In this document: in pieces, positions 8,591 to 18,022 of the stretch
How the letters are laid out: every line of letters starts with the position of its first letter
Position numbering within the stretch: the stretch's first letter is position 1
Assembly (NCBI RefSeq): GCF_016462545.1
Contig: NZ_JAEMTA010000006.1
Location: 62,001 to 126,000, forward strand
From: Mycolicibacterium sp.
GTDB lineage: Bacteria > Actinomycetota > Actinomycetes > Mycobacteriales > Mycobacteriaceae
DNA length: 64,000 nt
Reading direction: 5' to 3'
Translations under genes and position numbers: made by a program
Notes under the pieces: model-generated
The model's input: the letters and a program-made list of their open reading frames with translations, nothing else
Database searches by the model: none
What the model was told of the DNA's origin: nothing

Positions 8591-8690
8591 GCTCACCCAG
8601 AGTTGAGTGCGGCCGTCGTATCTGTGGCGTCGAGGCCATCATGATGTTGGCAAGTTGGAAGACGGGTGGCGTGACCACGGCCGAGGAGGA

Positions 8691-8984
8691 CTATTCGGCA
8701 ACCTCGTCCGATTGGACGGGATCGTTGCGACTTGCCTGGCAGTGGCGGAAGTAGCGTCTCGCACCTTCGACGAGGCCACGGTCCTCGGGGTCGACGTTCC
8801 ACGATTCGAGCGTTGAGACGAGCGTCGCGAACCGTTGCCGGAATTGCCCGACCGTCATGCCGAACTCCGGAAAGACGTCTTCGTCGAACAGGTCACCATG
8901 GGGAGCCCACAGCAGCATGTACTTCAGGATGTCGCGGTCGAATCTGTCCAACGACGACCGACCAGTTTGGGCGTCGGTAGTCAT
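8691..8984 (-). CDS. Small DUF3263-like protein downstream of mce operon
   Basis: 97-aa cytoplasmic protein with FDRDILKYMLLWAPHGD followed by FGMTVGQFRQRFATLV, reminiscent of the small helix-turn-helix-like DUF3263 actinobacterial family (weak recognition). Its ATG overlaps the stop of the CAP-domain gene as ATGA, so it is the last gene of the mce transcript unit. Function unknown; it could be a DNA-binding adaptor, but no experiment supports this. Confidence 0.75.
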   Translation of the reverse strand: MTTDAQTGRSSLDRFDRDILKYMLLWAPHGDLFDEDVFPEFGMTVGQFRQRFATLVSTLESWNVDPEDRGLVEGARRYFRHCQASRNDPVQSDEVAE

Positions 8985-9520
8985 CGCGGGTGTCCGTATA
9001 CCGCGACCACCACCGTCCGGTCCAGGCTGTTCGCCGACCACACCCCGATCTCGGTGTTGGCGCAATCTTGCATGATCGCGAGGGAGGCCGGGTCGTGATA
9101 CCACTTGTTGATCAGTTCGACTCCGCTGATGGCGAGCGCGGGGTTGATGGCTACCGTCTCCGCCACGACACCGCGAAAGCCTGCCGCGCTGGCCCGGTCC
9201 TGCGGCGTAGTCCCGTCCGACCCGACGTCCCCGTCGAGAGCCCGGTTCGCCAGGACGTCGTCGGTGTGCCGTTGCGCGGCGAGCCGCAGCTGCGGATTGA
9301 CGTGGAGGTCGTTTGTACAGCCGGCTTGATGCTGCACCGTATAAACATTGGCCATCACGCCGTTGTTGAGCCTCGAGTTGTCGGCGTGCGCATGGGGCGC
9401 GATCACCGTGGTTCCCAGCATGACGACGAATCCAACCGCCGAAGTCCCGGCAAGTCGAACCGCCGCTCGCGGACCGCCACTGATTGCTACCCCGCCGGTG
9501 GTACCAGCATCGACTGCCAC
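8981..9520 (-). CDS. Secreted CAP (SCP/PR1) domain protein
   Basis: 179-aa exported protein. A hydrophobic signal segment (AGTSAVGFVVMLGTTVIAPHAHA) precedes a CAP-like domain: NNGVMANVYTVQHQAGC, then LRLAAQRHTDDVLAN, VAETVAINPA and GVWSANSLDRTVVVAVYG. Two Cys (GCTND and QDCAN) could form a disulfide. The GTG start is backed by a GGAGG about 7 nt upstream and lies inside the 3' end of mceF, overlapping by 34 nt, which implies coupled expression with the importer. CAP proteins often bind sterols or lipids; such a role here is inference. Confidence 0.85.
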   Translation of the reverse strand: MAVDAGTTGGVAISGGPRAAVRLAGTSAVGFVVMLGTTVIAPHAHADNSRLNNGVMANVYTVQHQAGCTNDLHVNPQLRLAAQRHTDDVLANRALDGDVGSDGTTPQDRASAAGFRGVVAETVAINPALAISGVELINKWYHDPASLAIMQDCANTEIGVWSANSLDRTVVVAVYGHPR

Positions 9521-10959
9521 GTCTTCCCCTCCTCCGCACTGTGAGATAGGTCCGCTTGCGTATGGAGCTTTCCGTCCGGACCGATGTATTGGCCGGTCGC
9601 CGGATCATATTGGGCCCCAGTGATTTCAGGCGTGGGCGGACCGGATGGAGACACGGGCGCGGATGGCACTCCTGGGTTGGGTGGGGAGCCAGGGTCGGGC
9701 TGCGGTACGGCCTGACCAGAAAGCGTGGCGTTCGGGTCGCCCTTCCAATTGAAGCCGTCGTTCAATGGAACGTAGTTCTCGTCGCTCTCGCACATCTTCA
9801 CCGTCGGCGCCCGCTTGCCAGGCACGGTTTCGCACGGAAGATTGCGGGCCCCACGAACATTCAGCGGCGAGTCCTGTGGAACCCGGCAATACAGGCTGCC
9901 GTTCACAGGGCCGGGGGCGTCCTCGAAGGTCGGTGTGCGCTGCTGCTGGACGGGCAGGAAGCCGGTGGTGCAGGGAGGGGGCAGATTGACATTGAGATTG
10001 AAGCTCAGATACTGACCCTTGTAGGCCTGCTTGGTATCGGTGTTCGCCACGATGCCAGCCTGACCCGCCGAGACGACCTGAGGAAAGAGCACCAGAAGCT
10101 GCTCGATGTCGTTCTGATAGCTGATGCCGACCTGACCGACGCTGACCAGGTTGGCCATCAAGATCGGCAGGGTGGGTCGCACCCGCTCGACGAGTTGCTG
10201 CACTTCAGCGGCAGCGGGTCCGCCCTTTGTGATGACGCCCGCGACGGCCTGGTCGTGGGTCTTCAGCTCGCCGGTCACCGTAGCCGTGTGGGACGCCCAC
10301 TGCTGGATGGCATCTGAAGTGTTGGTCTGCGAGTTGAGGACGGGTTGTGCTTGGTCGATCAGGGTAAGCAGCGGGTCGAGATTCTTGCGGGCATCGATCG
10401 CCAGATTCGTCGTACCCGTCACGGTGCGGGACAGTTCGGGGCCGAGTCCACCTACAGCGGTGTAGGACTCGTCGATGACGGTCTTGAGGTTATCGTGCGG
10501 GATCGCCTGCAACCCGGTGTTGGCAGCGGCGAGAAGGGAGTTGATGTTCGGCGGGACGGATGTGTCGGCCAGTTCGATCGTGTCACCGTCGCGGAGCGGC
10601 GGTGAGTCACCGCGAGGCAGCAGTGCGACGTACTGCTCACCGATCGCAGACTGGCTGTGCACCTCGGCCTGGAGATCTGATGGAATGGCGATGCCGGACT
10701 TCAGCGACAGCCTCGCCTCGACGCCAGTCCTCGTCAGCTGGACCGACTCCACTCGACCCACTTCGGTGCCCCGGTAGGTCACGTTTCCGCCGCTGTAGAG
10801 GCCACCGGTCTGCTGGAGCTCCATGATGACCGTATAGCGGCCGACGCCGAAGAGCATGGCGGGCAACTTCATGAAGTGGAATGCCATCAGCGACACCGCC
10901 GTCAGCGCGATCACGGCGAACAGCGCGAGCTGGAACTTCATCCGTCCGTTGAGTCGCAT
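9487..10959 (-). CDS. mceF: Mce family protein MceF
   Basis: 490-aa periplasmic-facing Mce protein with an N-terminal membrane anchor (~8-27), a MlaD/Mce domain (IMELQQTGGLYSGGNVTYRG, then EVGRVESVQLT) and a long helical domain. The proline-rich C-terminal tail ends TWQSMLVPPAG. It follows mceE with no gap (stop then ATG). Mce proteins A-F assemble with YrbE permeases and the MceG ATPase as lipid or sterol importers; MceG is not in this window. Cargo cannot be inferred from sequence alone. Confidence 0.95.
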   Translation of the reverse strand: MRLNGRMKFQLALFAVIALTAVSLMAFHFMKLPAMLFGVGRYTVIMELQQTGGLYSGGNVTYRGTEVGRVESVQLTRTGVEARLSLKSGIAIPSDLQAEVHSQSAIGEQYVALLPRGDSPPLRDGDTIELADTSVPPNINSLLAAANTGLQAIPHDNLKTVIDESYTAVGGLGPELSRTVTGTTNLAIDARKNLDPLLTLIDQAQPVLNSQTNTSDAIQQWASHTATVTGELKTHDQAVAGVITKGGPAAAEVQQLVERVRPTLPILMANLVSVGQVGISYQNDIEQLLVLFPQVVSAGQAGIVANTDTKQAYKGQYLSFNLNVNLPPPCTTGFLPVQQQRTPTFEDAPGPVNGSLYCRVPQDSPLNVRGARNLPCETVPGKRAPTVKMCESDENYVPLNDGFNWKGDPNATLSGQAVPQPDPGSPPNPGVPSAPVSPSGPPTPEITGAQYDPATGQYIGPDGKLHTQADLSHSAEEGKTWQSMLVPPAG

Positions 10960-12105
10960 CTAACGGCCCTGATCCCGGTTGTACGGGACTATCAGCGGGT
11001 TGCCCGCGGTGTAGGGGCTTGGATACTGGCCGATGGTGCGCCCCCACTGCATCTCGAGGTTGGTCAGCTTGCCCTCCCATCGAGTCCCGGTGAAGAAGCC
11101 GCTGTCGATGCGGCTGAGCGTCAGATCGACGATGGCCGTCAGATTGGCGTAGTCGCCGCGCTGCCATTTCTCGATCGTCTCGTTGGGGAACGGGAAGGTC
11201 GGGATGAGGCTCAGCGCCCGCGTCATGCTCGGGCCTGCGTTGGCCAACGATTCCAGCACCGGCCCGACGTCCTTGAGTTCCTTGACGAGATTGTCCTTGG
11301 ACTGATTGACGGTGTCAGCCGTCAACGCACTGAACTTGCCCAGCTTGTCGACCGCATCGACGAGATTGCTCCGCTCGTCGTTGAGTACCGCAAGGGCTTG
11401 GGGAATCGTCTCAAGCGCGTGATCCAGAACGGGCTGCCGCGCGGCGAACTTACCGGCCAGCACGTTGAGTTGCTCTGTGGCGGCGATGATGTCGCCGGTC
11501 TGGTCGTTGAGGTTGGTGGTGAAGGTGTCCAGCTGGCCGATCATTCCGCGCAGATCCTGCTCGCGACCTCGGAAGGCGGTGCTGAATGCCTCCGTGATGT
11601 CCTGGACCTGACCGAGGCCACCACCGTTGAGCACCATCGAGAGGGCGGCAAGGGTCTGCTCGGTGCTCGGGTAGGCCGCACCGTGCGACAGGGGGATGAC
11701 CGATCCCTCGTGCAGCCTTCCCCGCGGCGGCTCATCGACCGGTGGTGAAAGCTCGATGTGTAGGGAACCGAGCAGACTGGTGAGGCCGATCTTCGCCGTC
11801 GCGTTCTCGGGAACGTCGACGCCGCCGTCGAGTCGCATGGTGACCAGCGCATGCCAGTCCTGGCGCTCGATCTTGGTCACCGTTCCGACGGTGACGTCCG
11901 CCACCCGCACCCGCGAGTTCGGTTGGATGTTGTTGACGTCGGGCATCTGCGCGGTGATCACGAACGCACCAGGACCGTTGCCCTTCGTGCCTGGCATCGG
12001 CAGGGTGTTCAAGCCCCGCCAGTCGGCACATCCGGCCATCGCTGCGGTCAGGACGGCAAACATCACCGCGATCGCCACGCGCCGAATTCCCCTCTGACGG
12101 ATCAT
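10960..12105 (-). CDS. mceE: Mce family lipoprotein MceE (LprK-like)
   Basis: 381-aa lipoprotein subunit of the Mce complex. The N terminus has an Arg-rich start, a hydrophobic stretch and a Cys in AAMAGCADW (lipobox-like with Met at -3, slightly atypical). The Mce domain follows (FVITAQMPDVNNIQPNSRVRVADVTVGTVTKI), then the helical region. The tail is short (NPLIVPYNRDQGR), unlike the proline-rich tails of A, C, D and F. Its ATG overlaps the mceD stop as ATGA. A longer in-frame extension upstream is a shadow of mceD. Confidence 0.95.
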   Translation of the reverse strand: MIRQRGIRRVAIAVMFAVLTAAMAGCADWRGLNTLPMPGTKGNGPGAFVITAQMPDVNNIQPNSRVRVADVTVGTVTKIERQDWHALVTMRLDGGVDVPENATAKIGLTSLLGSLHIELSPPVDEPPRGRLHEGSVIPLSHGAAYPSTEQTLAALSMVLNGGGLGQVQDITEAFSTAFRGREQDLRGMIGQLDTFTTNLNDQTGDIIAATEQLNVLAGKFAARQPVLDHALETIPQALAVLNDERSNLVDAVDKLGKFSALTADTVNQSKDNLVKELKDVGPVLESLANAGPSMTRALSLIPTFPFPNETIEKWQRGDYANLTAIVDLTLSRIDSGFFTGTRWEGKLTNLEMQWGRTIGQYPSPYTAGNPLIVPYNRDQGR

Positions 12106-13433
12106 GATCCACCTCCCGGCGGGAGCATCAGACCGGGCAGGCCAGAGGTCGGATCGGTGGGGGTCGCCTGTGCCGAGGCGTCGGGCGCCTGCGCCTCGGC
12201 GGGCAGGGGCGGGCCGGAAGCCGACTGGTCCTGCGGAACGGCCGGGGCCGCTGGCGGAACGAAGTCGGGCGCCATCCAGTCTTCGCTGTAGGTGACCTCG
12301 TTGGGCCGGGCCTGGGCGCCGACGAGAAGGTTCTCGCCGATCGGCGGGAAGTTGTACTGACGGTTCTTCACGATCGGCGCCAGATACTGCACGCACAACT
12401 TCGAGGACTGCTCGGCGTTGAGAAGCGATGCCGCCTGAATCGCGCCGCAGATGAAGGAGATCGGGTTGGCGAAGTTGTTGACCGCCAGCGCCCCGGTCAG
12501 TGAGCCGTTGGCGGGTTCGTAGATGTTGTAGAAGTTGCCCACCGTCGTCGGCGCGATGTGCAGCGTCTGTTTGATGTCGTCGAGACTTCCGACCAGCGCG
12601 GTGGAGATCGAGGCCAGCTTGTCGGTGGTGGTGCCGATGGCATCCCGGTTGTCGGCGGTGAACTTCTTCACGTCGTCGACGACGCCGTTGAGGTCCTCGA
12701 ACGCCTGCCCGACCTTCTGCGGGTCGTCGGCCATCAGTGACGTCACCGACGCCAAATTCTGGTTGAGCGCCTCGAGCACGTCGGCACTTTCATGCAGGGC
12801 CGACACCAACGTCGACAGGTTGCGGAAGGTCGTGAAGATGTCGTCGCTGTGATCCCCGAGCGCCGAAATCGTCTGTGACAGTTTGATGATCGTGTCGCGA
12901 ATGTTGGCACCCTGCCCGCGCAAGTTGTCGGCAGCGGTGTTGATGAAGCCGCCGAGCGTGCTCACTCCCCCGGGTTCGGTGGGCGCCAACAGCTTGGTCA
13001 ACCGTTCGAGTTGCACGCGAACGTCGTCCCATTCGACGGGCACCGCGGTGTGATCCTGCGATATCACCGTGCCGCTCGCCATCGTCGGGCCGCCGACGTA
13101 GGCAGGGGTCAGTTGAATGGCGCGCCCGGTGACCAACTGCGGCGAGAGGATCACCGCCTTCGCATCCTCGGGAATCTCATAGGCGGAGTCGATCCAGAAC
13201 GTGATCTTGGCCCGCTGCGCCTGCGGCTCGATCTTGTCGACCTGGCCCACCGGCACCCCGAGGATGCGGACGTCATCGCCGGCGAACAGGCCGTTGCTGT
13301 TCTCGAAGTAGGCGACGACCCATGTCCTCGCGACGCGGTCCATCCCGCGTACGGCCACGGCCACGCCGCCGATGAGGCTGAGGGCCAGCACGATCGCCAG
13401 GGCGGTCCTGGCCCATCCTGGGCGCTTCGTCAT
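12102..13433 (-). CDS. mceD: Mce family protein MceD
   Basis: 443-aa Mce subunit. It has an N-terminal transmembrane anchor (TALAIVLALSLIGGVAVAV), an Mce domain (VAYFENSNGLFAGDDVRILG, VPVGQVDKIEPQ), a long alpha-helical needle-forming region and a Pro/Ala-rich tail (SGPPLPAEAQAPDASAQATP). The ATG overlaps the mceC stop by 4 nt and its own stop overlaps mceE, so all are translationally coupled. Confidence 0.95.
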   Translation of the reverse strand: MTKRPGWARTALAIVLALSLIGGVAVAVRGMDRVARTWVVAYFENSNGLFAGDDVRILGVPVGQVDKIEPQAQRAKITFWIDSAYEIPEDAKAVILSPQLVTGRAIQLTPAYVGGPTMASGTVISQDHTAVPVEWDDVRVQLERLTKLLAPTEPGGVSTLGGFINTAADNLRGQGANIRDTIIKLSQTISALGDHSDDIFTTFRNLSTLVSALHESADVLEALNQNLASVTSLMADDPQKVGQAFEDLNGVVDDVKKFTADNRDAIGTTTDKLASISTALVGSLDDIKQTLHIAPTTVGNFYNIYEPANGSLTGALAVNNFANPISFICGAIQAASLLNAEQSSKLCVQYLAPIVKNRQYNFPPIGENLLVGAQARPNEVTYSEDWMAPDFVPPAAPAVPQDQSASGPPLPAEAQAPDASAQATPTDPTSGLPGLMLPPGGGS

Positions 13434-14728
13434 GGCTGTCCCTCCGGAGCCACTTCGCCTGGCGCGGGAAGGAACACCGCCGACGGCGTGGGTGCGGGTG
13501 GCACGTCTGCCGGTGGCCCAGGTGGCGGACCGCCGGGCGGCGGGGCGGGCAGCGGCTCGCGGTAGGGATAGCGCGGGTCACCGGGATTGCCCGTGATCGC
13601 ACCGGGCAGATTGAGATTGGGCTCACCGCCTTGGCCGGTCCGCGGATACGGCACGGGAAGCGGCGGCGTACCTGGCTGGCCGGTCTGCGGATCGCTGCGC
13701 TGCGAGGGCAACAGCACATTGGGGTCGAGACCGAGGTCGGAGAACGCCGCATCGACGAACGGTTGCACGAACTGGCCCGGCAGCAGGTTGGCCACGTACG
13801 CCTTGAAGAACGGCCCGGAAGACACCGACTCGCCAAGGGACATCGCATAGGTATTGAGCAGCTTGACGGCTTCCTGGAGACGTCCCTTGCGGTTGTCCAC
13901 GATCGCCAGCACCCCGTTGAGCTTGTCCAGAGCCGGACGGAGCTGTTCGGTGTTCTCGCCGATGAATGCCTTGAGCTGTTGCGACACCGCCGAGATGCTG
14001 GTCCAGAGCCGATCAACCGCCGCGCTCTGGGTGCGAAGCTGTGCGAGCAGCGCATTGGTGTCTCCGACCAGGCTCACGATCGCATCGGTCCGTTTCGCCA
14101 GCACGCCAGTGACCTTCGCGGCATTGTCCATCAGCGACCGCAGTTCCGAGTCCCTGGTGTTGATCGTCTCGGCGAACCGAGCCACCCCCTGCACCGCATT
14201 GCGCAGTTCGGCAGGCGTATCCGCGAACGTCTCGGACAGGGTCGACAGCGAGTTGGACAGCTGATTGGTGTCGAGCCCGCTGATCGTCTTCGCCAGATCG
14301 GCGAGTGCGTCCGGCAATTGGTAGGGAGACACCGTGCGACTCAGCGGGATCGGCCCGTTCAGCGCCCCTTCACCACGCGGCGTGACGTCGAGCACCTTGG
14401 TGCCGAGCAGACTCTTCGTCTTGATCGCCGCCTCCGTGGACTCCCCCATCCGCACGTTGTGGTCGACGGTGAAGGTGACCAGCACCTGCGCGCCGTCGAG
14501 GCTGATGCTCGACACCTTGCCCGCGGGGTAACCCGATACCTGGACGCCCGCGCCGGTGAACAAGCCACCAGCGTCGGCGAAGTACGCTGAATAGCTCTTG
14601 TCCTGGTTGAGAATCGGGAGCTTCTGGTAATTCAGTGCACCCAGCACCAGCACGGCCACCAGGCCGATGCCGATCGCCCCGATCGTCAGTGGATTGCGCT
14701 CGCTGAAGGACTTCACTTCGGTGTGCAC
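13430..14728 (-). CDS. mceC: Mce family protein MceC
   Basis: 432-aa Mce subunit. Membrane anchor at ~15-33 (IGAIGIGLVAVLVLGAL), Mce domain (YFADAGGLFTGAGVQVSGYPAGKV), helical region, and a strongly proline-rich C-terminal tail (PLPAPPPGGPPPGPPADVPPAP). The GTG start lies inside the 3' end of mceB (16-nt overlap), typical of compact mce operons. Confidence 0.95.
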   Translation of the reverse strand: MHTEVKSFSERNPLTIGAIGIGLVAVLVLGALNYQKLPILNQDKSYSAYFADAGGLFTGAGVQVSGYPAGKVSSISLDGAQVLVTFTVDHNVRMGESTEAAIKTKSLLGTKVLDVTPRGEGALNGPIPLSRTVSPYQLPDALADLAKTISGLDTNQLSNSLSTLSETFADTPAELRNAVQGVARFAETINTRDSELRSLMDNAAKVTGVLAKRTDAIVSLVGDTNALLAQLRTQSAAVDRLWTSISAVSQQLKAFIGENTEQLRPALDKLNGVLAIVDNRKGRLQEAVKLLNTYAMSLGESVSSGPFFKAYVANLLPGQFVQPFVDAAFSDLGLDPNVLLPSQRSDPQTGQPGTPPLPVPYPRTGQGGEPNLNLPGAITGNPGDPRYPYREPLPAPPPGGPPPGPPADVPPAPTPSAVFLPAPGEVAPEGQP

Positions 14729-15741
14729 CGCCCCGAGGCCTGGCCCGCCACCTTCACGTACACCGGCTGACCTCCCTTGCCGTTGACCTTCAGCACGATC
14801 TCGCAGAGGTAGAAGCTGAAGAAGTCGCCGTACATCCCTTGGCGCGCGAGCGCTCGATACTTGTCCGGCAAGGTATTCAGGATCCTGTCCAGGTATTCGT
14901 GATCGGCGACCGCGATCGCGGCCGCCCGGTCGGTCTCGTGAACCACCTTCGCGAACGGTTCCCGCGACTGTGCGAGGAGGTCGGCGATCGACCCGGCGGC
15001 GGCGTCGGTGTAGGCCACTGCGTTGGAGATGTCGGTCTTGCGTTCGGCAAGTCCATGAACCAGTTCCGACAGCGACGTCACGGCGGTGTCGAGTCGGTCG
15101 CTCTGGCTACCGAGTGAGCCCAACACCACGTTGAGGTTGTCGATGACCTGACCGATCAGCTGGTCGCGGTTGGCCAACGTGTTGGTCACGGCCGCAGCCT
15201 GATTCAGGAATGACCCGATGTTGGGTCCCTGACCCTGCAGCGCAGCCGTCAACTGACTGCTGAGCGCATTGACCTGATCGGGATTCAACGCCCGGAACAG
15301 CGGCTTGAATCCACCGATCACCGAATCCAGGTCCAGCGCGGGCGCGGTGCGGGCCACCGGAATGGTCTGGCCCGCCTGCAACGGCCGCACACCGCCCGGT
15401 CCCTCCTCGAGCGCCAGGTACCTGCCGCCGATCACGTTGTCGTAGCGGATCGCGGCGCGGGTTCCCTCGGTGATGACGAGGGCGTCGTCGGTCGAGAACG
15501 CCACGCGCAGAGTCGCATCCGGGTTGAAGGCAATCTCCTTGACCTGGCCCGCTTCAACTCCTGCGACACGCACCATGTCACCGTTCTTCAGGCCCGACAC
15601 GTTGGTGAACTCCGCGAAGTAATTCTTGCCGCCGTCGAATCGCAACTGGGCGAACACCGTCAGCAGGAGGAAGGCACCGAGTGCGCACACCGTCAGGAAG
15701 ACGGCTAGACGCCATGCCGCTCCCTTGAAGTTGTCCTTCAC
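14713..15741 (-). CDS. mceB: Mce family protein MceB
   Basis: 342-aa Mce subunit. The GTG start (VKDNFKGAAWRLAVFL) is preferred over a longer frame because upstream residues are Arg/Pro-rich shadow sequence and AGAGGACGG precedes it. Membrane anchor ~11-28, Mce domain (YFAEFTNVSGLKNGDMVRVAG, VEAGQVKEI), helical region. A C-terminal pair of Cys (FYLCEIVLK, GRCTPK) is characteristic of MceB. There is a 34-nt gap from mceA, the only sizeable gap within the mce genes. Confidence 0.95.
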   Translation of the reverse strand: MKDNFKGAAWRLAVFLTVCALGAFLLLTVFAQLRFDGGKNYFAEFTNVSGLKNGDMVRVAGVEAGQVKEIAFNPDATLRVAFSTDDALVITEGTRAAIRYDNVIGGRYLALEEGPGGVRPLQAGQTIPVARTAPALDLDSVIGGFKPLFRALNPDQVNALSSQLTAALQGQGPNIGSFLNQAAAVTNTLANRDQLIGQVIDNLNVVLGSLGSQSDRLDTAVTSLSELVHGLAERKTDISNAVAYTDAAAGSIADLLAQSREPFAKVVHETDRAAAIAVADHEYLDRILNTLPDKYRALARQGMYGDFFSFYLCEIVLKVNGKGGQPVYVKVAGQASGRCTPK

Positions 15742-15775
15742 TGTGTCCGTCCTCTCTGCTGGTGCTGTTCGGCGA

Positions 15776-17158
15776 TCACGGCGCCGGGGGTGGCGCGTCG
15801 GGTGCGCCTGGCGCGGGCGGTGCGGGTTCGGCAGGCGGGACTCCCGGCCACAGCGGGACGCCTCCCGGTCCGTAGAGCGCGGCGCCGTAGGGCGGCGCAC
15901 CCGGGTAGGGAATAGGGCCTGGCGCGGGTCCGGGTAGGCACTGGCGGATCTTCGGTGGGCGGGGGTCGGCCCGTGTCACCGGTAGGTAGTCGGCGTAGCA
16001 AGGGCTGCCGATCCCGGGGTTCGGCCTGATGTCGAGACCAGTACCGAACCCGGTATCGGTGATCAATTGGCGCACCGGGAAGTTCTTCGTCGCATCGGGC
16101 AGCGACCCGCAGCCTGGCTGCCCCCCGGGGCCACCCTTCGCCGCCACCTTGGGCAGGTTGTCCGGGTAGCTGTAGGCATTGTTTCCAAGAAGCAGTCCGA
16201 CGTCGAGCTGGATCGACCGCCCGTTCGCGCCGCCCCATACGTCGAAGCCACCGTGATCGAGGAACCACGTCGAACCCTGCAGCCAACACGTGTACACGGG
16301 GTTGTACTTCATCAGCAGATCCGTGGTGGGAGCCAGCGTGTTGACCGCCCCGACGAAGCTGTCCTTGCTCGCCGCCAGCAGACTCGTCCCGGAGTTCGAC
16401 AAGCCAATTGCGTTGAGCAACAGGCTGTCCAACTCCTGGGCGTGGTTCACCACGGTCGTCGCCGTCGTGCTGGTGGCATCGAGAACGTTCACGATGTCGT
16501 CTGCCGCCGCGGCGTAGGTCGCGTTGAAGTCCTTGAAGGAGCGCCAATCCTCGCGGATGGTGTCGCTGCGCGAGTTCAGCGCCTCGAGCACCTGGTTCAG
16601 GTCGGTGGTGGCCTCGCCCATCCGCTCGCCCTTGCCTCGCACCCCTTCCGCGACCGCGGTGAGTACTGCGTTGAGCTTGGCCGGATCGACCATCTTCAGC
16701 AGGTTGGCCACGTTCTCGAACACCGTGTTCACCTCGGTGCTGGTGTTCGTGGACGTCAGAACCGAACCGGCCGAAAGGGTCTCAGAGCTGGGCTTCGCCG
16801 GATAGACGAGGTCGACGAACTTCCCGCCGAACGCCGTCGTGGCCTGAATCTGGGCTTCGACGTTGGCGGGGATGAACTGAATCTGACCGGGGTAGATGTC
16901 CAAATGCAGTTCGGCACTCCCATTGCGCCCGACGATGTCCCGGACCCGGCCGACCTCGACACCGCGCATCTTGACCTTGGCGTCGGTCTCCATCACCAGG
17001 CCCGACCGGTCCGACTCGAGCGTCACCGGCACATAGGACTTGCCCACACCGGCGAAGATTCCCGCGGTGACCACCAGGAACGCAATGATCACTGCCAAGA
17101 GGATGGCCGTCCACCACGCGGTGTGGATGCGTGCCTCGCCGGCTCTGACGTGTCTCAT
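15776..17158 (-). CDS. mceA: Mce family protein MceA
   Basis: 460-aa Mce subunit. Starting at MRHVRAGEARIHTAWW, one base after the yrbEB stop, it has a membrane anchor (~17-36), Mce domain (VTLESDRSGLVMETDAKVKMRG, VEVGRVRDIV), helical region, a Cys-containing segment (VYTCWLQGSTWF) and a proline-rich tail. An earlier in-frame start would overlap yrbEB and add non-conserved residues. It cannot be assigned to mce1-mce4 by eye. Confidence 0.95.
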   Translation of the reverse strand: MRHVRAGEARIHTAWWTAILLAVIIAFLVVTAGIFAGVGKSYVPVTLESDRSGLVMETDAKVKMRGVEVGRVRDIVGRNGSAELHLDIYPGQIQFIPANVEAQIQATTAFGGKFVDLVYPAKPSSETLSAGSVLTSTNTSTEVNTVFENVANLLKMVDPAKLNAVLTAVAEGVRGKGERMGEATTDLNQVLEALNSRSDTIREDWRSFKDFNATYAAAADDIVNVLDATSTTATTVVNHAQELDSLLLNAIGLSNSGTSLLAASKDSFVGAVNTLAPTTDLLMKYNPVYTCWLQGSTWFLDHGGFDVWGGANGRSIQLDVGLLLGNNAYSYPDNLPKVAAKGGPGGQPGCGSLPDATKNFPVRQLITDTGFGTGLDIRPNPGIGSPCYADYLPVTRADPRPPKIRQCLPGPAPGPIPYPGAPPYGAALYGPGGVPLWPGVPPAEPAPPAPGAPDAPPPAP

Positions 17159-17159
17159 G

Positions 17160-18014
17160 TCAACCCGCCAGGTTGAAGTTGCCGGACTGGCCGTAGACGG
17201 CAAGCGAAATCATCACGATCTCAACGGAAGCCACCACCATCGAGGTGCGCACGGCACGGCCAACGGCCTCCCCCACCCCGGCCGGTCCGCCGCTCGCGGT
17301 GAACCCGTAGTAGGTGTGTACGAGCATGATGACGACGGTCATCGCCACGGACTGCCCGAACGACCAGATCAGATCCGTCGGGTTGAGGAACGTATTGAAG
17401 TAATGGTCGTAGACCCCCGAGCCCTGCCCATAGACCACGACGGTGCCCAGCCGTGCCGCCAGGAACGCCATCATGACGGCGATGCAGTACAGCGGGATCA
17501 CCACGATCACACCGGCCACGACGCGGGTCGACGCCAGATAGGACACGCTGCGGATGCCGATCACCTCGAGCGCGTCGATCTCCTCGTTGATCCGCATCGC
17601 GCCCAGCTGAGCGGTCGCTCCCGCGCCGATGGTGGCAGACAACGCCACCGAGGTGGTCCCCGGCACGATCAGCCGGACGTTGAAGAACGCCGAGGCGAAT
17701 CCCGTCAGGGCCTCGAACCCGACCGACGCCAATTGGTTGTAACCCTGCACGGCCACCAGTGCCCCGGTGGTCATCGTGAGGAAACCGACGATCGCCACCG
17801 TCCCACCGACGACCGCGAGTGCGCCGGTGCCCAAACCCATCTGGGCGATCAGCCGGAGCAATTCGGTGCGATAGTTGATGACGGCGTCGGGAATCGCACC
17901 TATCGTCTTGGCGTAGAACTGCGCCTGGGCGCCGATCTGGTTCCACCCGTCAGCGACGCGGCTGACCGATCGCGCCAGTCGCGGATGCTGGGTGCTGGGA
18001 AGTGTCTGGCTCAT
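17160..18014 (-). CDS. yrbEB: MlaE-family permease YrbEB
   Basis: 284-aa integral membrane permease of the Mce transporter, with about five or six hydrophobic segments (e.g. GTGALAVVGGTVAIVGFLTM, VVAGVIVVIPLYCIAVMMAFLA). The conserved cytosolic loop is ATIGAGATAQLGAMRINEEIDALEVIGI, which contacts the ATPase in MlaE homologues. The C-terminal GGPAGVGEAVGRAVRTSMV motif matches YrbEA. It lies 8 nt after yrbEA and 1 nt before mceA. Confidence 0.95.
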   Translation of the reverse strand: MSQTLPSTQHPRLARSVSRVADGWNQIGAQAQFYAKTIGAIPDAVINYRTELLRLIAQMGLGTGALAVVGGTVAIVGFLTMTTGALVAVQGYNQLASVGFEALTGFASAFFNVRLIVPGTTSVALSATIGAGATAQLGAMRINEEIDALEVIGIRSVSYLASTRVVAGVIVVIPLYCIAVMMAFLAARLGTVVVYGQGSGVYDHYFNTFLNPTDLIWSFGQSVAMTVVIMLVHTYYGFTASGGPAGVGEAVGRAVRTSMVVASVEIVMISLAVYGQSGNFNLAG

Positions 18015-18022
18015 CTCGACCT

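Noticed and set aside
8546..8640. A complete tRNA gene
   Set aside because: No 5' acceptor strand, D-arm or anticodon arm can be folded upstream of the T-arm.
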